Origin: Chromera velia
Lineage: Eukaryota; Sar; Chromeraceae
Reading direction: 5' to 3'
Assembly: GCA_018398765.1 (NCBI GenBank)
Contig: JAHBMJ010003429.1
Span: 41,032 to 79,414, forward strand
DNA: 38,383 nt
Shown here one piece after another: positions 20,878 to 30,937 of the stretch. Under the pieces are notes generated by a model that was not told where the DNA came from, did not search any database, and saw nothing but the letters and a program-made list of their open reading frames with translations. Position numbers and translations under genes: made by a program. How positions within the stretch are numbered: position 1 is the first letter of the stretch; each line of letters opens with the position of its first letter.

Positions 20878-21840
20878 TTTTCAAGATTGGATTTTTGAGT
20901 GGCACTTAATTTCAACTTAGGATTTTTGAGCGGTGGCACCATTTCGTGCCGCCAAAATTTATTTTACGTGCAACGCGATACGCTGCCTTTACGGAGCACC
21001 ACGCGGCCCTGGAAACCACGGCCCCAGCATGTTTCCGAAGTTTCTGCACAGCGTTTTTCTTGGGGCCCATTCATGGAGCCCCGGCAACGACGTGCAGGCT
21101 CAGAGAGCAACTGCACAATATCTTAGAGGGCAGCCTAATCGCGGCAACAAGTCATGCAAGGGGTGTATCATGTGTTGTTTAGGTGTGTCACGTGTACAAA
21201 ATTCAGAAAAAAAGGAGGAGCCTTCCACCCCCCTTCTCTTTCATTCCCTCTTCGTGTTGACCTCCTCCAAACATGAAGGAACAAATTTTTTGCTTCTCGG
21301 GGCACATGTCAGAGAACAAAAAATCGCTTTGCTCAGAGAAGAAGAGTGCTGACAGAAGCAGGCATAGATGGTTTGATGAGAGAGAAAACAAAAGAGGAGC
21401 TACGTACAAGAAGTTTGGGGGTCACTGAAGGAGGCTCGCCGTTAGAAGAGGTGAAACGTGCAGTCGTGTTTGACTTTTATGCAGAGAGGAGCACTGAGTG
21501 GGCCCCCATGCCAGATGAAGTGCTCCCAACAGAATTCATGTACATATTCAGAAAGTCATTTATTCCTGCTTCGGCTTTCCTCCCTGTTAGCAACTCATCT
21601 TCCTGTATATGTAACATTTTTTTTTCAAGATATAACCCTTTCATGCAGCGTGGCTTTTCAAGACATAAGCTGTGCTTGCAGCACAGCTTTTCAAGACATA
21701 AGCCGCGCCTGCGGTGCGGCTTTTCAAGATATAGACCGCGCTTGCGGCACCGCTTTTCAAGACATAGGCTGTGCCTGCGCTGTGCGAGGCTATGCACGCG
21801 CAGCCTTTCAAGAATGGATTTTTGAGCGGCATAAAATTTT
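20878..21840 (+). mobile_element. repeat-bounded segment with unknown ORF pieces
   Basis: A block of about 30 bp, TTCAAGATTGGATTTTTGAG plus TGGCA, occurs at 20878-20910. A close copy, TTCAAGAATGGATTTTTGAG plus CGGCA, occurs at 21805-21832 in direct orientation. Between them are GC-richer pieces with open frames (for example 21346-21600, LTEAGIDGLMREKTKEEL) that I do not recognise, and the 33-bp minisatellite. Possibly a mobile element with terminal direct repeats, or a duplicated segment. Confidence 0.3.
21620..21785. repeat. 33-bp minisatellite, five units, hairpin-forming
   Basis: Units of 33 bp start with CTTTTCAAGACATA at 21654, 21687, 21720 and 21753, after a diverged first unit at about 21620. 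Each has a GC-rich second half that is a short inverted repeat around TGC, such as AAGCTGTGCT TGC AGCACAGCTT. Because 33 is a multiple of three and stops are absent, several frames on both strands stay open and give 11-residue repeats, so coding cannot be inferred from openness alone. Confidence 0.85.
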
Positions 21841-22014
21841 AAGGAGCTTTGAGTGTCAGAGGGGTAAATTTTCTTTAAGGAATTCTATAGTTATATGTTA
21901 GATAGTTACTTTATATATATCAAGCTAGATACCAAGTATTAATACCTTATCGCATAATCGATAATTTTACATTTAGGAGTAATTAAAAGAATTAAAATAT
22001 CCATGCACTGCTAA

Positions 22015-23205
22015 TTTAGAGTTAGTGACCATGTTTGATTTGTTAATATATATATTTGATTTGATTTAATTTGATTTGATTTGACCTTCAAGCTGATAAG
22101 CTCAGATATTTGATATTTAAGGTATGATTTGAAGTCGGACTCTTAGGGTTTTCCCGTACAACGACTTCGATTCATAACCATAAACCACCCATATACATAA
22201 TTCAGATCTACCAATAATCCCACACACACAGAGTAGAAAGGTAACTTGGCATAGGTAGTAGTAATAAGAGTTTGGTAGTTATGGTAATCATTAGTATTTA
22301 CTACATATGGAGTTAACTCCCAACTCTACCCACAAATCCCCTATTAACTCTGTGTACGTAGATTATATTTGTGTTGGTAGGAAGTTAACAGGGTAGGAAG
22401 GGTTGGTTGGGAAGAGACTCTTGCAGGCATCACACATACTGATAATCCAGGTATAATAGAATCCACAATCAATCACCAACTCCCAAATCAATTCCAAACT
22501 CTATCACCCCATCTCATACAACAATCGATAATGAAAGTGAATTACCTATGCCTGTATCTGATGAATCTGATTTACCCACCCAAAGATACCTTTCATCTTT
22601 ACCTCTTGTACAACATAACCACAAACATCTCATCTTATTATTCCACTATTATTCATACATATGTGTGCTGGGATGGTAGAATAGCGGTGTGAACCAGAAT
22701 ATTCACACATAGGGACCAGGGACTAAGGTTTTCCAGTGTCGCTGAGCCTCAGGTTGAATTGCTAAAACGAGTTACTCATTGGTTTCCCTCTGCCAAAAGA
22801 AGGATGAAACATGATGAAACCTGAAATCTGATATAACATCGAATATATATGCAGGAAATACTAGGTTGGCCAGAGCCTATATGGCTCACCGGCTTTAACC
22901 TCATACATCATCATCATCATCATAACGTGAGACGTTTTTCTCCATAAAAAATATTTTTACATCGTTTTTTGCCTGTGTGTTATAATTATGCGTGATGAAT
23001 TGATTGATGAGATTCAATTATAAAACTTTTTCTGAGTCCCTCATATTTGAGGCTGGAAGTTATATTTGATTCACATATTTGATCATATTTGATAGGCGCC
23101 TGAAAGCTAAATTCTTCTCAACTCAGTATTTGATTTGAGCTTAATTAAGCTTTACTTCAAATCAAATCAAATCAAATCAAATCAAACATGGTCACTATTT
23201 AGAGT
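22015..23205. mobile_element. hAT-like non-autonomous DNA transposon, 1175 bp, with 8-bp target duplication
   Basis: The element spans 22023-23197. The left end is TAGTGACCATGTTTGATTTG and the right end is its inverted complement, ending GGTCACTA. The 8-bp sequence TTTAGAGT flanks it on both sides (22015-22022 and 23198-23205). An 8-bp duplication and a terminus that fits the YARNG rule (TAGTG) are the usual signs of the hAT superfamily. Subterminal ATTTG repeats fill both ends. No transposase frame exists inside, so movement would need an enzyme encoded elsewhere. Confidence 0.85.
22666..22925 (+). mobile_element. possible SINE- or LINE-tail-like insertion inside the hAT element
   Basis: A stretch with weak resemblance to tRNA-type A box (GGTAGAATAGCGG) and B box (GGTTGAATTGC) sequences. 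It ends in an (ATC)n run at about 22906-22922, like the trinucleotide tails of the LINE copies in this window. Low certainty. Confidence 0.2.
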
Positions 23206-23386
23206 TTGGAATCCCAAATTCTTTATAGTTGAAACAATTTGAAAATATTTTTTTCTATATTCAAAACTTTAACAAGTTAGTGTATATATATATGGACTGA
23301 CATAGTATGACATAGTGCTGATTGATTGGACCCTTTAAACTTCCGAGTCTTTCAATCCTAGTTTCAATCCCATTCTGCTTTGAAGC

Positions 23387-23903
23387 TCAGCCGCTACGCA
23401 CTGGAATCAGACCTGATGGATCGATCGTGAAGAACCCTCCTTTCTTCGGCCCCCCATGATTGCTCTGCCAGCACCGGTCACTGCATTCCGGGCAATCACA
23501 ACACAGAAAAGGGGCAGACAGACTATCTGTTTTTGACAGACTGACAGACAGAAAGATAGATGGATAAATAGACAGAAAAATAGATAGATGACTCCAAGAA
23601 CAGACATGCGGGCAGCCACGCAGACGAGACGGGCATGCATGCAAACTCTCTCCTACAGAGTGTTTGAGGACTCACATGCAGCAACACGAGAAGGAAGGAA
23701 ACCGCAAGCAAAATTAACCAAATCAATGCAGGCAGGCAGACAGGCAGGCGGCAGCAAAGCGACTGCTCGATCGGTCGAGTGATCACACCATGCAACTTCG
23801 ACCGACACTGCAGTCGGAGTCGAAAGCCTCGATCCCCTACTCAGCTTCTCCTCATGCAACCAATATTTCGATCTGCCTCATCGGATCATCCATCAGAGGC
23901 AGG

Positions 23904-23945
<42 letters not shown>

Positions 23946-25075
23946 TAGAATGGGTTGAAAGAGGAACCTACCCCTGTCCCACGCTGCCCGGTAATCTTGA
24001 CGAGACTGACGAAGCCGCAGACCTCGGAGAGAAGACGACATCCAGTCTCCTCAACTTTCCTCGACTACAATGTGGCTCGTTCCTTCCCCCCGCGTCTCCT
24101 TCTCCCTCTCCTTCTGCTTTCCGCTTCTGTCGCATTTCAACATCTCCCCCTCCCCCCTTCCTCTTCACCCTCGCAAGAGACAAACGACAGTTCACACAAT
24201 TGGACCATGCAAGGCCCAACGCAGGCGCTGTCTCGGAACCCTGAGTGCGTTCATACAGAGGGGGGGGAAAGCGAGTTTGGGTGCCCCGGCAACAAAAGGG
24301 AAAGGTCAGTGCCTCAACAACCAAAGCACACATGAAGACCTCGAGGAGGCCATCTGTCCATCTATCCATCTGTTTGTTCAGTTCCAACAGACAACGAACG
24401 AGAAGAGAGAAGACAGACAGATAGGGGAAGGACGGACCCACCGCATTGAGAGACAACTCTCCGTTGCCCTGTCGCTCCCGTTCGCTTCTCTCCGTCGGCC
24501 TCCCAGTTACGTGGTTTGTCACAACTACCGCCAGCTCTCTCTCGTCTGCGAGACGGCGAAGGACCGCAGATATTCGAGTCAGCTTCAGAGCGCGTCTGCT
24601 CACAGCCCTGCAAGACAGAGGTCGTGCCAGAGAGACCAGGAAACTGCATGCATGAATTCAGAAATAAACACCGAGAGCAAGACTCGTGTACACTGATTCC
24701 CAGAACTTCCACACTGATTTCGTCTCTCCTTTTCCCGTCTCTTCCACTCAATGCACACCTCCGCCTTTGGCGCACTCCCGCATCTCTTTCGGGGGTGTCC
24801 TCAACAAGAGCTCACAAAGAGAAAAAAGACAGATGGCGCAATACATTTGTTAATCCATCCGACCGACTGACGACTGCGACAATCCCCCTCTCTCCCAAGA
24901 AGCAGCTGGAACCTCCGAGGAGGGCGGAAGGACCCGAAAGAGGGCAGCCACAGAGTCCAAAACCACCAGGCGGATCTTCACCAGAGAAACCAGACGGTCG
25001 ACCTTGTCACCCAGAATCACCCACAGATCCTGCAGGCAGGCAGACGACAGCCACTCAGCCAGACAGGATTCACAG

Positions 25076-25111
<36 letters not shown>

Positions 25112-25112
25112 G

Positions 25113-25156
<44 letters not shown>

Positions 25157-27406
25157 GAGAGAGAAAGAGAGAGAAAGAGACTGAGAGAGATACAGAGGGA
25201 GGGAGGGGGGGATGGGAGGAAAGAAGCGACAGACGAGACATAAAGAAAGGGACAGTCTCCCAGGCGAAGCTACGGATACAGCCACACACCACCTACCTTC
25301 AGACGCAAGAGAAACACCTCATTTTTCACACACGCACACACACGCACGTTCTGTCTGACCTCATCGCTGTTGACTTGCTCAATGAACACAGAGTTCATCA
25401 GTCTCTCTGTCAGCTCATCCACTCTCGTTTCGAATTCCTTCTCCCTCTCCCCATCTCCTCCCTCTTCCCTCTGGATGCCCCTTCCCGTGTCCTCCTCGAC
25501 CACCGACGGCGTCCCTTCCCCCCCCTGAGCACCTCCCAGAATCTCCCTCACAGCACCCTCTGCATGCATGAATTGCACGAAGAGGAAAGAAGGAGAACGC
25601 GAGGAGCGCCTTAAATGAGAGGACAAAAACTGCTTTCGTGTCCAGCTGCCAACCCGAACAGCACAAAAGTATCACACCACCCACGCACAGATGAAAAGAA
25701 GAGAGAGCTTGACACAGGTCTTCTTGTTCTTACCGAGACGAATTTGTGTGAGTGTGAGCCTCCCAAACAGCCCATGCATAGAGAGAAGAGAGGACTCCTC
25801 AGAGAGATTCATCGGGCAGAAAGAAAACCAGCTCGAGAAATGGTAGAGGACATTTTTTTGTTGCGCTGTGTCAGTTTTCTTTTTGGAACTCGCTTACGCA
25901 CACACACATGGGCGGGCACACAGAATCTCACCCTGTCGTGAGCTCTTGACCCTCACCCTCCTAATTCTCTTGACTGACTACCTGCCTCTCTAAGTTCTTG
26001 CTCGACAAACGGCAGTACTGACGCACGCATCATTTGGAAAAGCCGAGTGATGGGTGGAGGTCCCTCTGTGTAGATCCAGTAAACTCCCCAGCCTCCCAAG
26101 TAGTCCTCGTCCTTCGCTTGGAGTATCATCGTCTGCAGTCGGAATGAAAAGAAGGTTCGTTGGGATGAAATTCTTCTCTAGTCGATGTGCATGGGCGCAT
26201 TCGCTCTTTTGATCGTTTTCTTGACTGCGTTCGCGCGTGAAGTGACCTTGGGTACGCATTCATTTTGTTTCTTTGTCATATCTTTTTGACGAAACCCTTC
26301 CTTCAACGGAAAAACTTATGTTTTCGAATGACAAAGTCACCGTTCGATGACCCCATTGGTGAAGCCGGAAATAAATGGGGAAGCGAGCACCATGGGTCGG
26401 TCAAGTTGTCGTTTGTTTGAAAAATGAATGACTCGGTAGAGAAGGGAAAATGAGGCGCAACAAAACACGGATAAGCCACTTGAAAGGAAAACAAACGAGC
26501 CGCCTCGTATCAACGGAGGAGAGGAAACTGGCATGACGTGCTTACCGACCTGTACAATCAAATGCATTGCCGTTTGCGTCTTTCCTGCCGAAGCTTCTCC
26601 CTGCTCACAAGCACAAAGAAGACAGATCATTGAAGTGAGCAGGTAGAAGCCAGGCATGCTTGTCTACAGGACACTAGATATAAGAAGGCTCCAATGCCAT
26701 ATCCTCACTGCATCAACCACAATTGCAGAAGCGAGAAGTAGCAGATGCACGGCATCACCTCGGAAATCAATCGGGAAGTGCTGAAAAACGGACGCAAAAA
26801 GAAATATATATATCTTGTCAGACAGTACGGGAGGAAGATGAGTGAGAGGCAGAGAGAGGTGGTCGAACACAAGGAGGCAGGGACGGGGGAAAGGATGGAA
26901 CCGGATTACTCACTCACGACGATCTCTGTGATCAATCCTCTGTTCACTCCCCCCCTGCAGACGAAATCAAAAGAAAAAGAAGATGAAGACGAAGAAGCAC
27001 GAGTGGACGGGATGCATACACGACGATTTGTAACGACAACAGACAATCAATGATTGGAATGCCTAAGAAGAGAAGTTTCAAAAGATCCCCTCTCCCCGTC
27101 CCAAGGAGTCTATCAAACTCTAACTACCAGCCGCTCTTCTTCAACCTCCCCTCCAGGTTCTCTCCACAACTCAACAGCCGCTGCATGCCGTCTATGGATT
27201 CCCCCAACCTTCTTCTCTTCCAATGACTGACTAACTGACCCAAGCATTGAGTCCACGTCCGGCAGTCCGAAAGGAATGACCCTCATGGCACTTGCTTTGT
27301 TTTTGTTCTTGTGGGCGTCTCTGATGGTCTCGAACGATCGAGACTTCCACCAAGAGGGGGGCCAGAAAAAAGATTCGCCACTCTCGTCGGACTCCCCAAC
27401 CTCCAT
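23387..27406 (-). CDS. XRCC3: RAD51 paralogue XRCC3, nine exons, about 427 aa
   Basis: Strand-exchange mediator ATPase of homologous recombination; in animals and plants XRCC3 works with RAD51C in the nucleus. Exons (minus strand): 27406-27240, 26954-26918, 26600-26550, 26132-25982, 25559-25360, 25029-24881, 24607-24442, 24240-23972 and 23480-23387. All joins keep the frame with GT-AG borders. Motifs: an IPFGLPDVDSML plus GGVNRGLITEI core entry (about residues 44-67), Walker A GEASAGKTQ (69-77), GVYWIYTE (about 100-107), Walker B RLVVLDSVAA (D227), VVVTNHVT, and ALGLAWSNCVN (314-324), which is characteristic of XRCC3. The C-terminus has FFTIDPSGLIPV before TGA. Two charged insertions, in exon 5 (Gly/Glu-rich) and exon 8 (Lys/Gly/Glu-rich), make it longer than the 346-aa human protein. 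Start: ATG at 27406, no in-frame extension needed. The donors of exons 6 and 7 are the least certain. Confidence 0.9.
23906..23940. repeat. GA microsatellite in the last XRCC3 intron
   Basis: About 17 GA units between exons 8 and 9. Confidence 0.95.
25078..25205. repeat. CA then GA microsatellite in an XRCC3 intron
   Basis: About 15 CA units followed by a long GA-rich tract, just 5' of exon 6 on the minus strand. On the transcript this gives a long CT then GT tract that ends about 50 bases before the exon 6 acceptor. Confidence 0.95.
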
Positions 27407-28744
27407 AGTGGCCTTCAATCCCAATCGCGTTTTTCGACCTGCTTTGTCCCCAAACCGCAAGAACCGCGCAGTTTGACAGGAAGAATACTAACACCTTGTA
27501 GACGGATACAGTTCTCAACGTTTAATGCAAATGATCACAACTCGATCAAAGGCAAGCAAACAGCAATTCAGAAGTCTCCACTCAGTCATTCCAAAAGAAC
27601 CATCTCCCATGATTTTCCTCACACCTCCTGGCTAAACAGACCTTCTACTAGAGAGAAGTGGATCGCAGAGGCATCTATCTCTTCCTCTCCATTAAATCAG
27701 AAGACCCCTGCATGCCGATAGAGCACGTGACGAATCCGTCCCCAATCAAGATAGCAATTGCACACAAATGGTCAAAGGACGTGCTTGACTCTTGGGAGTT
27801 TCGCCCAGAAAGGCTGGTATGGGCTGAGAATGGCTGAGAGATGCTCTCCATGATCCTGCTGTATGATTGAGCTAGCCGTCTCTCATCCGTCTCTCATGCA
27901 TGATCTGCATGCATGCATGCTCAATCCCTTTTCGCGGCCGGGCCCTTTCGGTTCGGCCGGCCGCCGCGGCCCGCGTGCCGCTTTGCATGGGCCGCAGCTG
28001 CAGGGACCAATGGGGACCCATGCATGCATGCTGCATCATGCTGCCATATGCTTTTAACGGGCTGAGGAACCCATTGAAGAAGAAGTTGCCAGTGGGGAAA
28101 GGAAAAGGAAGACCACAACGCTCATCCATAGATAGGCAGAGTTGACCACGCGAACACACGGAGAATGAAAGGTATTAATTTTTGTCCACCGTGGAGTAGT
28201 ATAAGCTAGGCGCGGCGGCCTAGTTCGAGGGGCTTGCGCTTGCAACAGATTGGCCATAATAGACGGACAGGACCTATATGCCTAGGCAAGATGCATACTG
28301 GCCCGACAAAGGACCAGAGAGACACTAAAGAAGATATGCTGCCACAAGTTTGCGTCATCAATATAAATTCAATATAATTAAGATCTGATAAGATTTGTCC
28401 ACAAGATCCACGACCAATCCACTTTCTGCCCTCGCTTTGCCACCCAAATGTACCCAAATTCCATGTACCCACTGCCTCTTCGGTGCTCCACATCTGATAC
28501 GTGCCTTTGCCGGGTCGTGATGAACGCTGAATGTTGCTTTTGTTGCTTGAGTAGGTCCTTCTGACTGAGCGACACAAAGATCTTTTGACCCGTCTCCTCC
28601 ATCTACTTCGTATTGCACTGAGGAGCTTCTCTGTTATCCGTGCAGAGCCAAATTGTGGCGTAGAGCAGAGTCAGAGTCTGTGTCCCTCCTTTTTAGTGTG
28701 GGTATATTCGTTTAATCGGCTCTTTCGGTCGGCGGACGACCCAC
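27407..28744. promoter_or_regulatory. divergent intergenic region between XRCC3 and the SGNH hydrolase
   Basis: Should hold both promoters by position. It contains a GC-rich island at about 27931-28010 (GGCCGGCCGCCGCGGCCCGC) flanked on both sides by TGCATGCATGC tracts (27907-27920 and 28020-28030), and a CTAGGCGCGGCGGCCTAG palindrome at about 28206-28223. No protein-like frame with recognisable features was found, although minus-strand frames at 28358-28618 are open. Confidence 0.4.
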
Positions 28745-29491
28745 ATGGGCGGTAAACTTTCGTCAGACAGAAATGTAAAAGCCATGTCGGAAGAAGGAAA
28801 GGCTGAGAGTGCAAAGGGAAAGCTTGGAAACGTCCTGTGCTATGGAGATTCGCTAACTGCTGGATATTCCAAAATGGGCAGTGAATTCACTGCCTATGCG
28901 GAGGTGCTCCGTGAGACTTTGAAGTGTGAGGCAGACGCGATTGGCCTCTGTGGTCTGACGACCTTGCAGATGAATGACCAGAAGGGATGGGCCTCTTTCG
29001 ACGATGTGTGTGCGAGAGAGGGTATGGGGCTTCTGCCTGCTCTCGATCAGAAAGACTATGACGTTCTCTGTCTCCTAGGAGGGACCAACGACCTTGGGAG
29101 GGGGTACAAGGGAGAGATGATCCTATCGAACTTGAAGGACCTTGTGGACGCGGCGTTGCAGAAAATGTCCCCGAAAGGTCAAGTGGTGGTCATGACAGTC
29201 ATAGGCATGGGGGCAGAATTGTCCATGAAGAAGTTTGCAAAAAATAGACAAGACTTGAACGAGGGAATCAAAACTCTCGAAGGATACGGAGACGGGAGGG
29301 TCCATGTGTTTGACCTCGCCTCTCATTTCCCCCCACTAGATTGGCAAAACGTGGAACAGAGAAATGCAGAAGGGGAGAAGTGGGACAGTGACGCCCTGCA
29401 CCTCTCGAAGGAAGGGTACCTGCATGTCGGCAGACTTGTGTGTGACGAGCTAGAGAAGATCTTCAATGTGAAACAGACCGAAGATGAATAG
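28745..29491 (+). CDS. SGNH/GDSL-type hydrolase, probable N-myristoylated, intronless
   Basis: A 248-aa member of the SGNH hydrolase fold (esterase, lipase or carbohydrate esterase activity). Block I is GDSLTAG (nucleophile Ser, residues about 34-40), block II Gly lies in GLCGLTT, block III is GGTNDLG (oxyanion Asn), and block V is DALHLSKEGY with the catalytic D-x-x-H. The whole catalytic set is therefore present. There is no signal peptide. Instead the protein begins MGGKLSS, which fits the N-myristoylation pattern (Gly2, Ser6) and suggests a membrane-attached cytosolic enzyme; this is inferred. Length is normal for a single-domain SGNH protein. No intron is needed, unlike its neighbours. 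The stop is TAG. The substrate cannot be told from sequence. Confidence 0.9.
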   Translation: MGGKLSSDRNVKAMSEEGKAESAKGKLGNVLCYGDSLTAGYSKMGSEFTAYAEVLRETLKCEADAIGLCGLTTLQMNDQKGWASFDDVCAREGMGLLPALDQKDYDVLCLLGGTNDLGRGYKGEMILSNLKDLVDAALQKMSPKGQVVVMTVIGMGAELSMKKFAKNRQDLNEGIKTLEGYGDGRVHVFDLASHFPPLDWQNVEQRNAEGEKWDSDALHLSKEGYLHVGRLVCDELEKIFNVKQTEDE

Positions 29492-29685
29492 CCAGGCGAG
29501 GGATTGGAATAAAAAATCTGTCTGATGGGACCGACTCAGATCATATGCAGGTGATCTCATCGGAAAACATTCGAAAGGGGACGATTGCACAGGGACTCAC
29601 ACGACCGGTATAGGTGCCCTTCCAACCCCAGGTGGCCATCTGCATCTTCTTTCTTTCTCTCTATGTTTCCCTTTTCCTTTATATG

Positions 29686-29689
<4 letters not shown>

Positions 29690-29736
<47 letters not shown>

Positions 29737-29743
29737 CTTTTTT

Positions 29744-29795
<52 letters not shown>

Positions 29796-29808
29796 TCCTT
29801 ATTATTTT

Positions 29809-29844
<36 letters not shown>

Positions 29845-29852
29845 TTGTTTTT

Positions 29853-29892
<40 letters not shown>

Positions 29893-29972
29893 TCGTTCTT
29901 TCGTTCGCTCTTTCTTTCTTTCTTTCCTTATTATTTTTCTTTCTTTTTTCTTTCTTTCTTTCTTTTGTTTTT

Positions 29973-30008
<36 letters not shown>

Positions 30009-30172
30009 TCGTTCTTTCGTTCGCTCTTTCTTTCTTTCTTTCTTTCTTTCTTTCGTTCGTTCTTTCATTCATTCTTTCTTTCTTTCTTTCTTTCTCTCTC
30101 TCTGGTTCTTCCTTTCTTTTGTGTTTTCTTTTTTTCTTTTCTTTTCTTTCTTTCTTTCTTTCTTTCTTTAAC
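29690..30172. repeat. long CT and CTTT microsatellite
   Basis: About 20 CT units followed by roughly 430 bp of CTTT repeats with occasional GTT, CATT and TTATTATTTT interruptions. It contains an internal duplication of about 115-130 bp (blocks with CCTTATTATTTTTC and CGTTCGCTC occur twice). Almost pure pyrimidine on the plus strand. Ser/Phe or Lys/Glu frames through it are artefacts. It separates the converging SGNH hydrolase and TBC1D23-like genes. Confidence 0.95.
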
Positions 30173-30179
30173 TTTCTAT

Positions 30180-30937
30180 CCTAGTTTCTATCTTTTTTTA
30201 TGAATATATAATTTCTGCTATTGTCTGCAAAGTTCAAAATTTAGTTTACATATACAATAATATAAAACACAAACTTTTTAGCATTGTCAAGACTCTATCT
30301 TAAGAGATGTGTAAAAGTAGCGCTTTTTGAATTATTTAAGTAAAGCTTTAAAAAAAAAAATGAATTAATGAAGTTGAACCACTCTTGTCTGATATGATTA
30401 AATAGCCAAAACTGATGAAACTTAGAATTGAAGTGATAGTGATAGTCTGATAGATACTAGGATAGATACTGCCAGTGATAGTGATTTAATTGGTGCTCTA
30501 TAGGTAGAGCACTGTCATCGTTCCACCAGAAGTCGCCCCTGCGAGTAAATTCTGCACGCAGTACATATTACAATTAAATATAAAAATTATGGAATAAACA
30601 TTATAAACTTTTCTAGAAACTTTTATATTGTAAGAGTGATCTTGCATTACTAGGATTAAGATTAATGTCCGGAGGATTGGCCTCCCGCCCCAATGCCAAA
30701 TGTCCGACGTGCGGCTTCCAGGGAAAGCGCCTAGACGCTAAACTGCATCATAAACAGCTAAATGAACCTGTCAAAAAACGTTTTTTAAAATAATTATATG
30801 ACTTATTTATTGGTTTATTCATATATATAACATGATATTCATGATGAGAATATCTAGGAGAATATTGTCAGGTATTGAGGGTACAAGTTTACAAGTTCAA
30901 TTCATGGTATTGGCCCACTTCATTACTGTTTCCCGTG
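30180..30937. other. AT-rich intergenic DNA with repeat remnants
   Basis: No protein-like frame. It holds GATAGTGATAGTCTGATAG-type short repeats near 30435-30480, a tRNA-like stretch at about 30490-30560, and at 30656-30706 a GGAGGATTGG...CCTCCCGCCCCAATG block similar to 20774-20835. It forms the 3' flank of the minus-strand gene ending at 30938. Confidence 0.5.
30490..30560 (+). other. degenerate tRNA-like sequence, not called as a tRNA
   Basis: GCTC TATAGGTA GAGC forms a perfect D-arm-like stem, followed by CACTG and an AGAAGTCGCC run as in many tRNAs. The T-arm is degenerate (GCGAGTAAATTCTGC) and no acceptor stem pairs. It could be a decayed tRNA or a tRNA-derived SINE head. Confidence 0.2.

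Noticed and set aside
21620-21785. CRISPR-like array
   Set aside because: Units are contiguous 33-bp tandem copies with no spacers, in a eukaryotic context.
21346-21825. 159-aa plus-strand ORF as a gene
   Set aside because: Its second half is the 33-bp minisatellite, and the first half has no recognisable domain; kept only as part of the repeat-bounded segment.
28358-28618. Open minus-strand frames with Trp-rich translations, possibly retroelement-derived
   Set aside because: No protease, integrase or RT motif is visible, and three frames look equally plausible.
29557-30184. Long Ser/Phe-rich and Lys/Glu-rich ORFs
   Set aside because: They are translations of the CTTT microsatellite and have no independent support.
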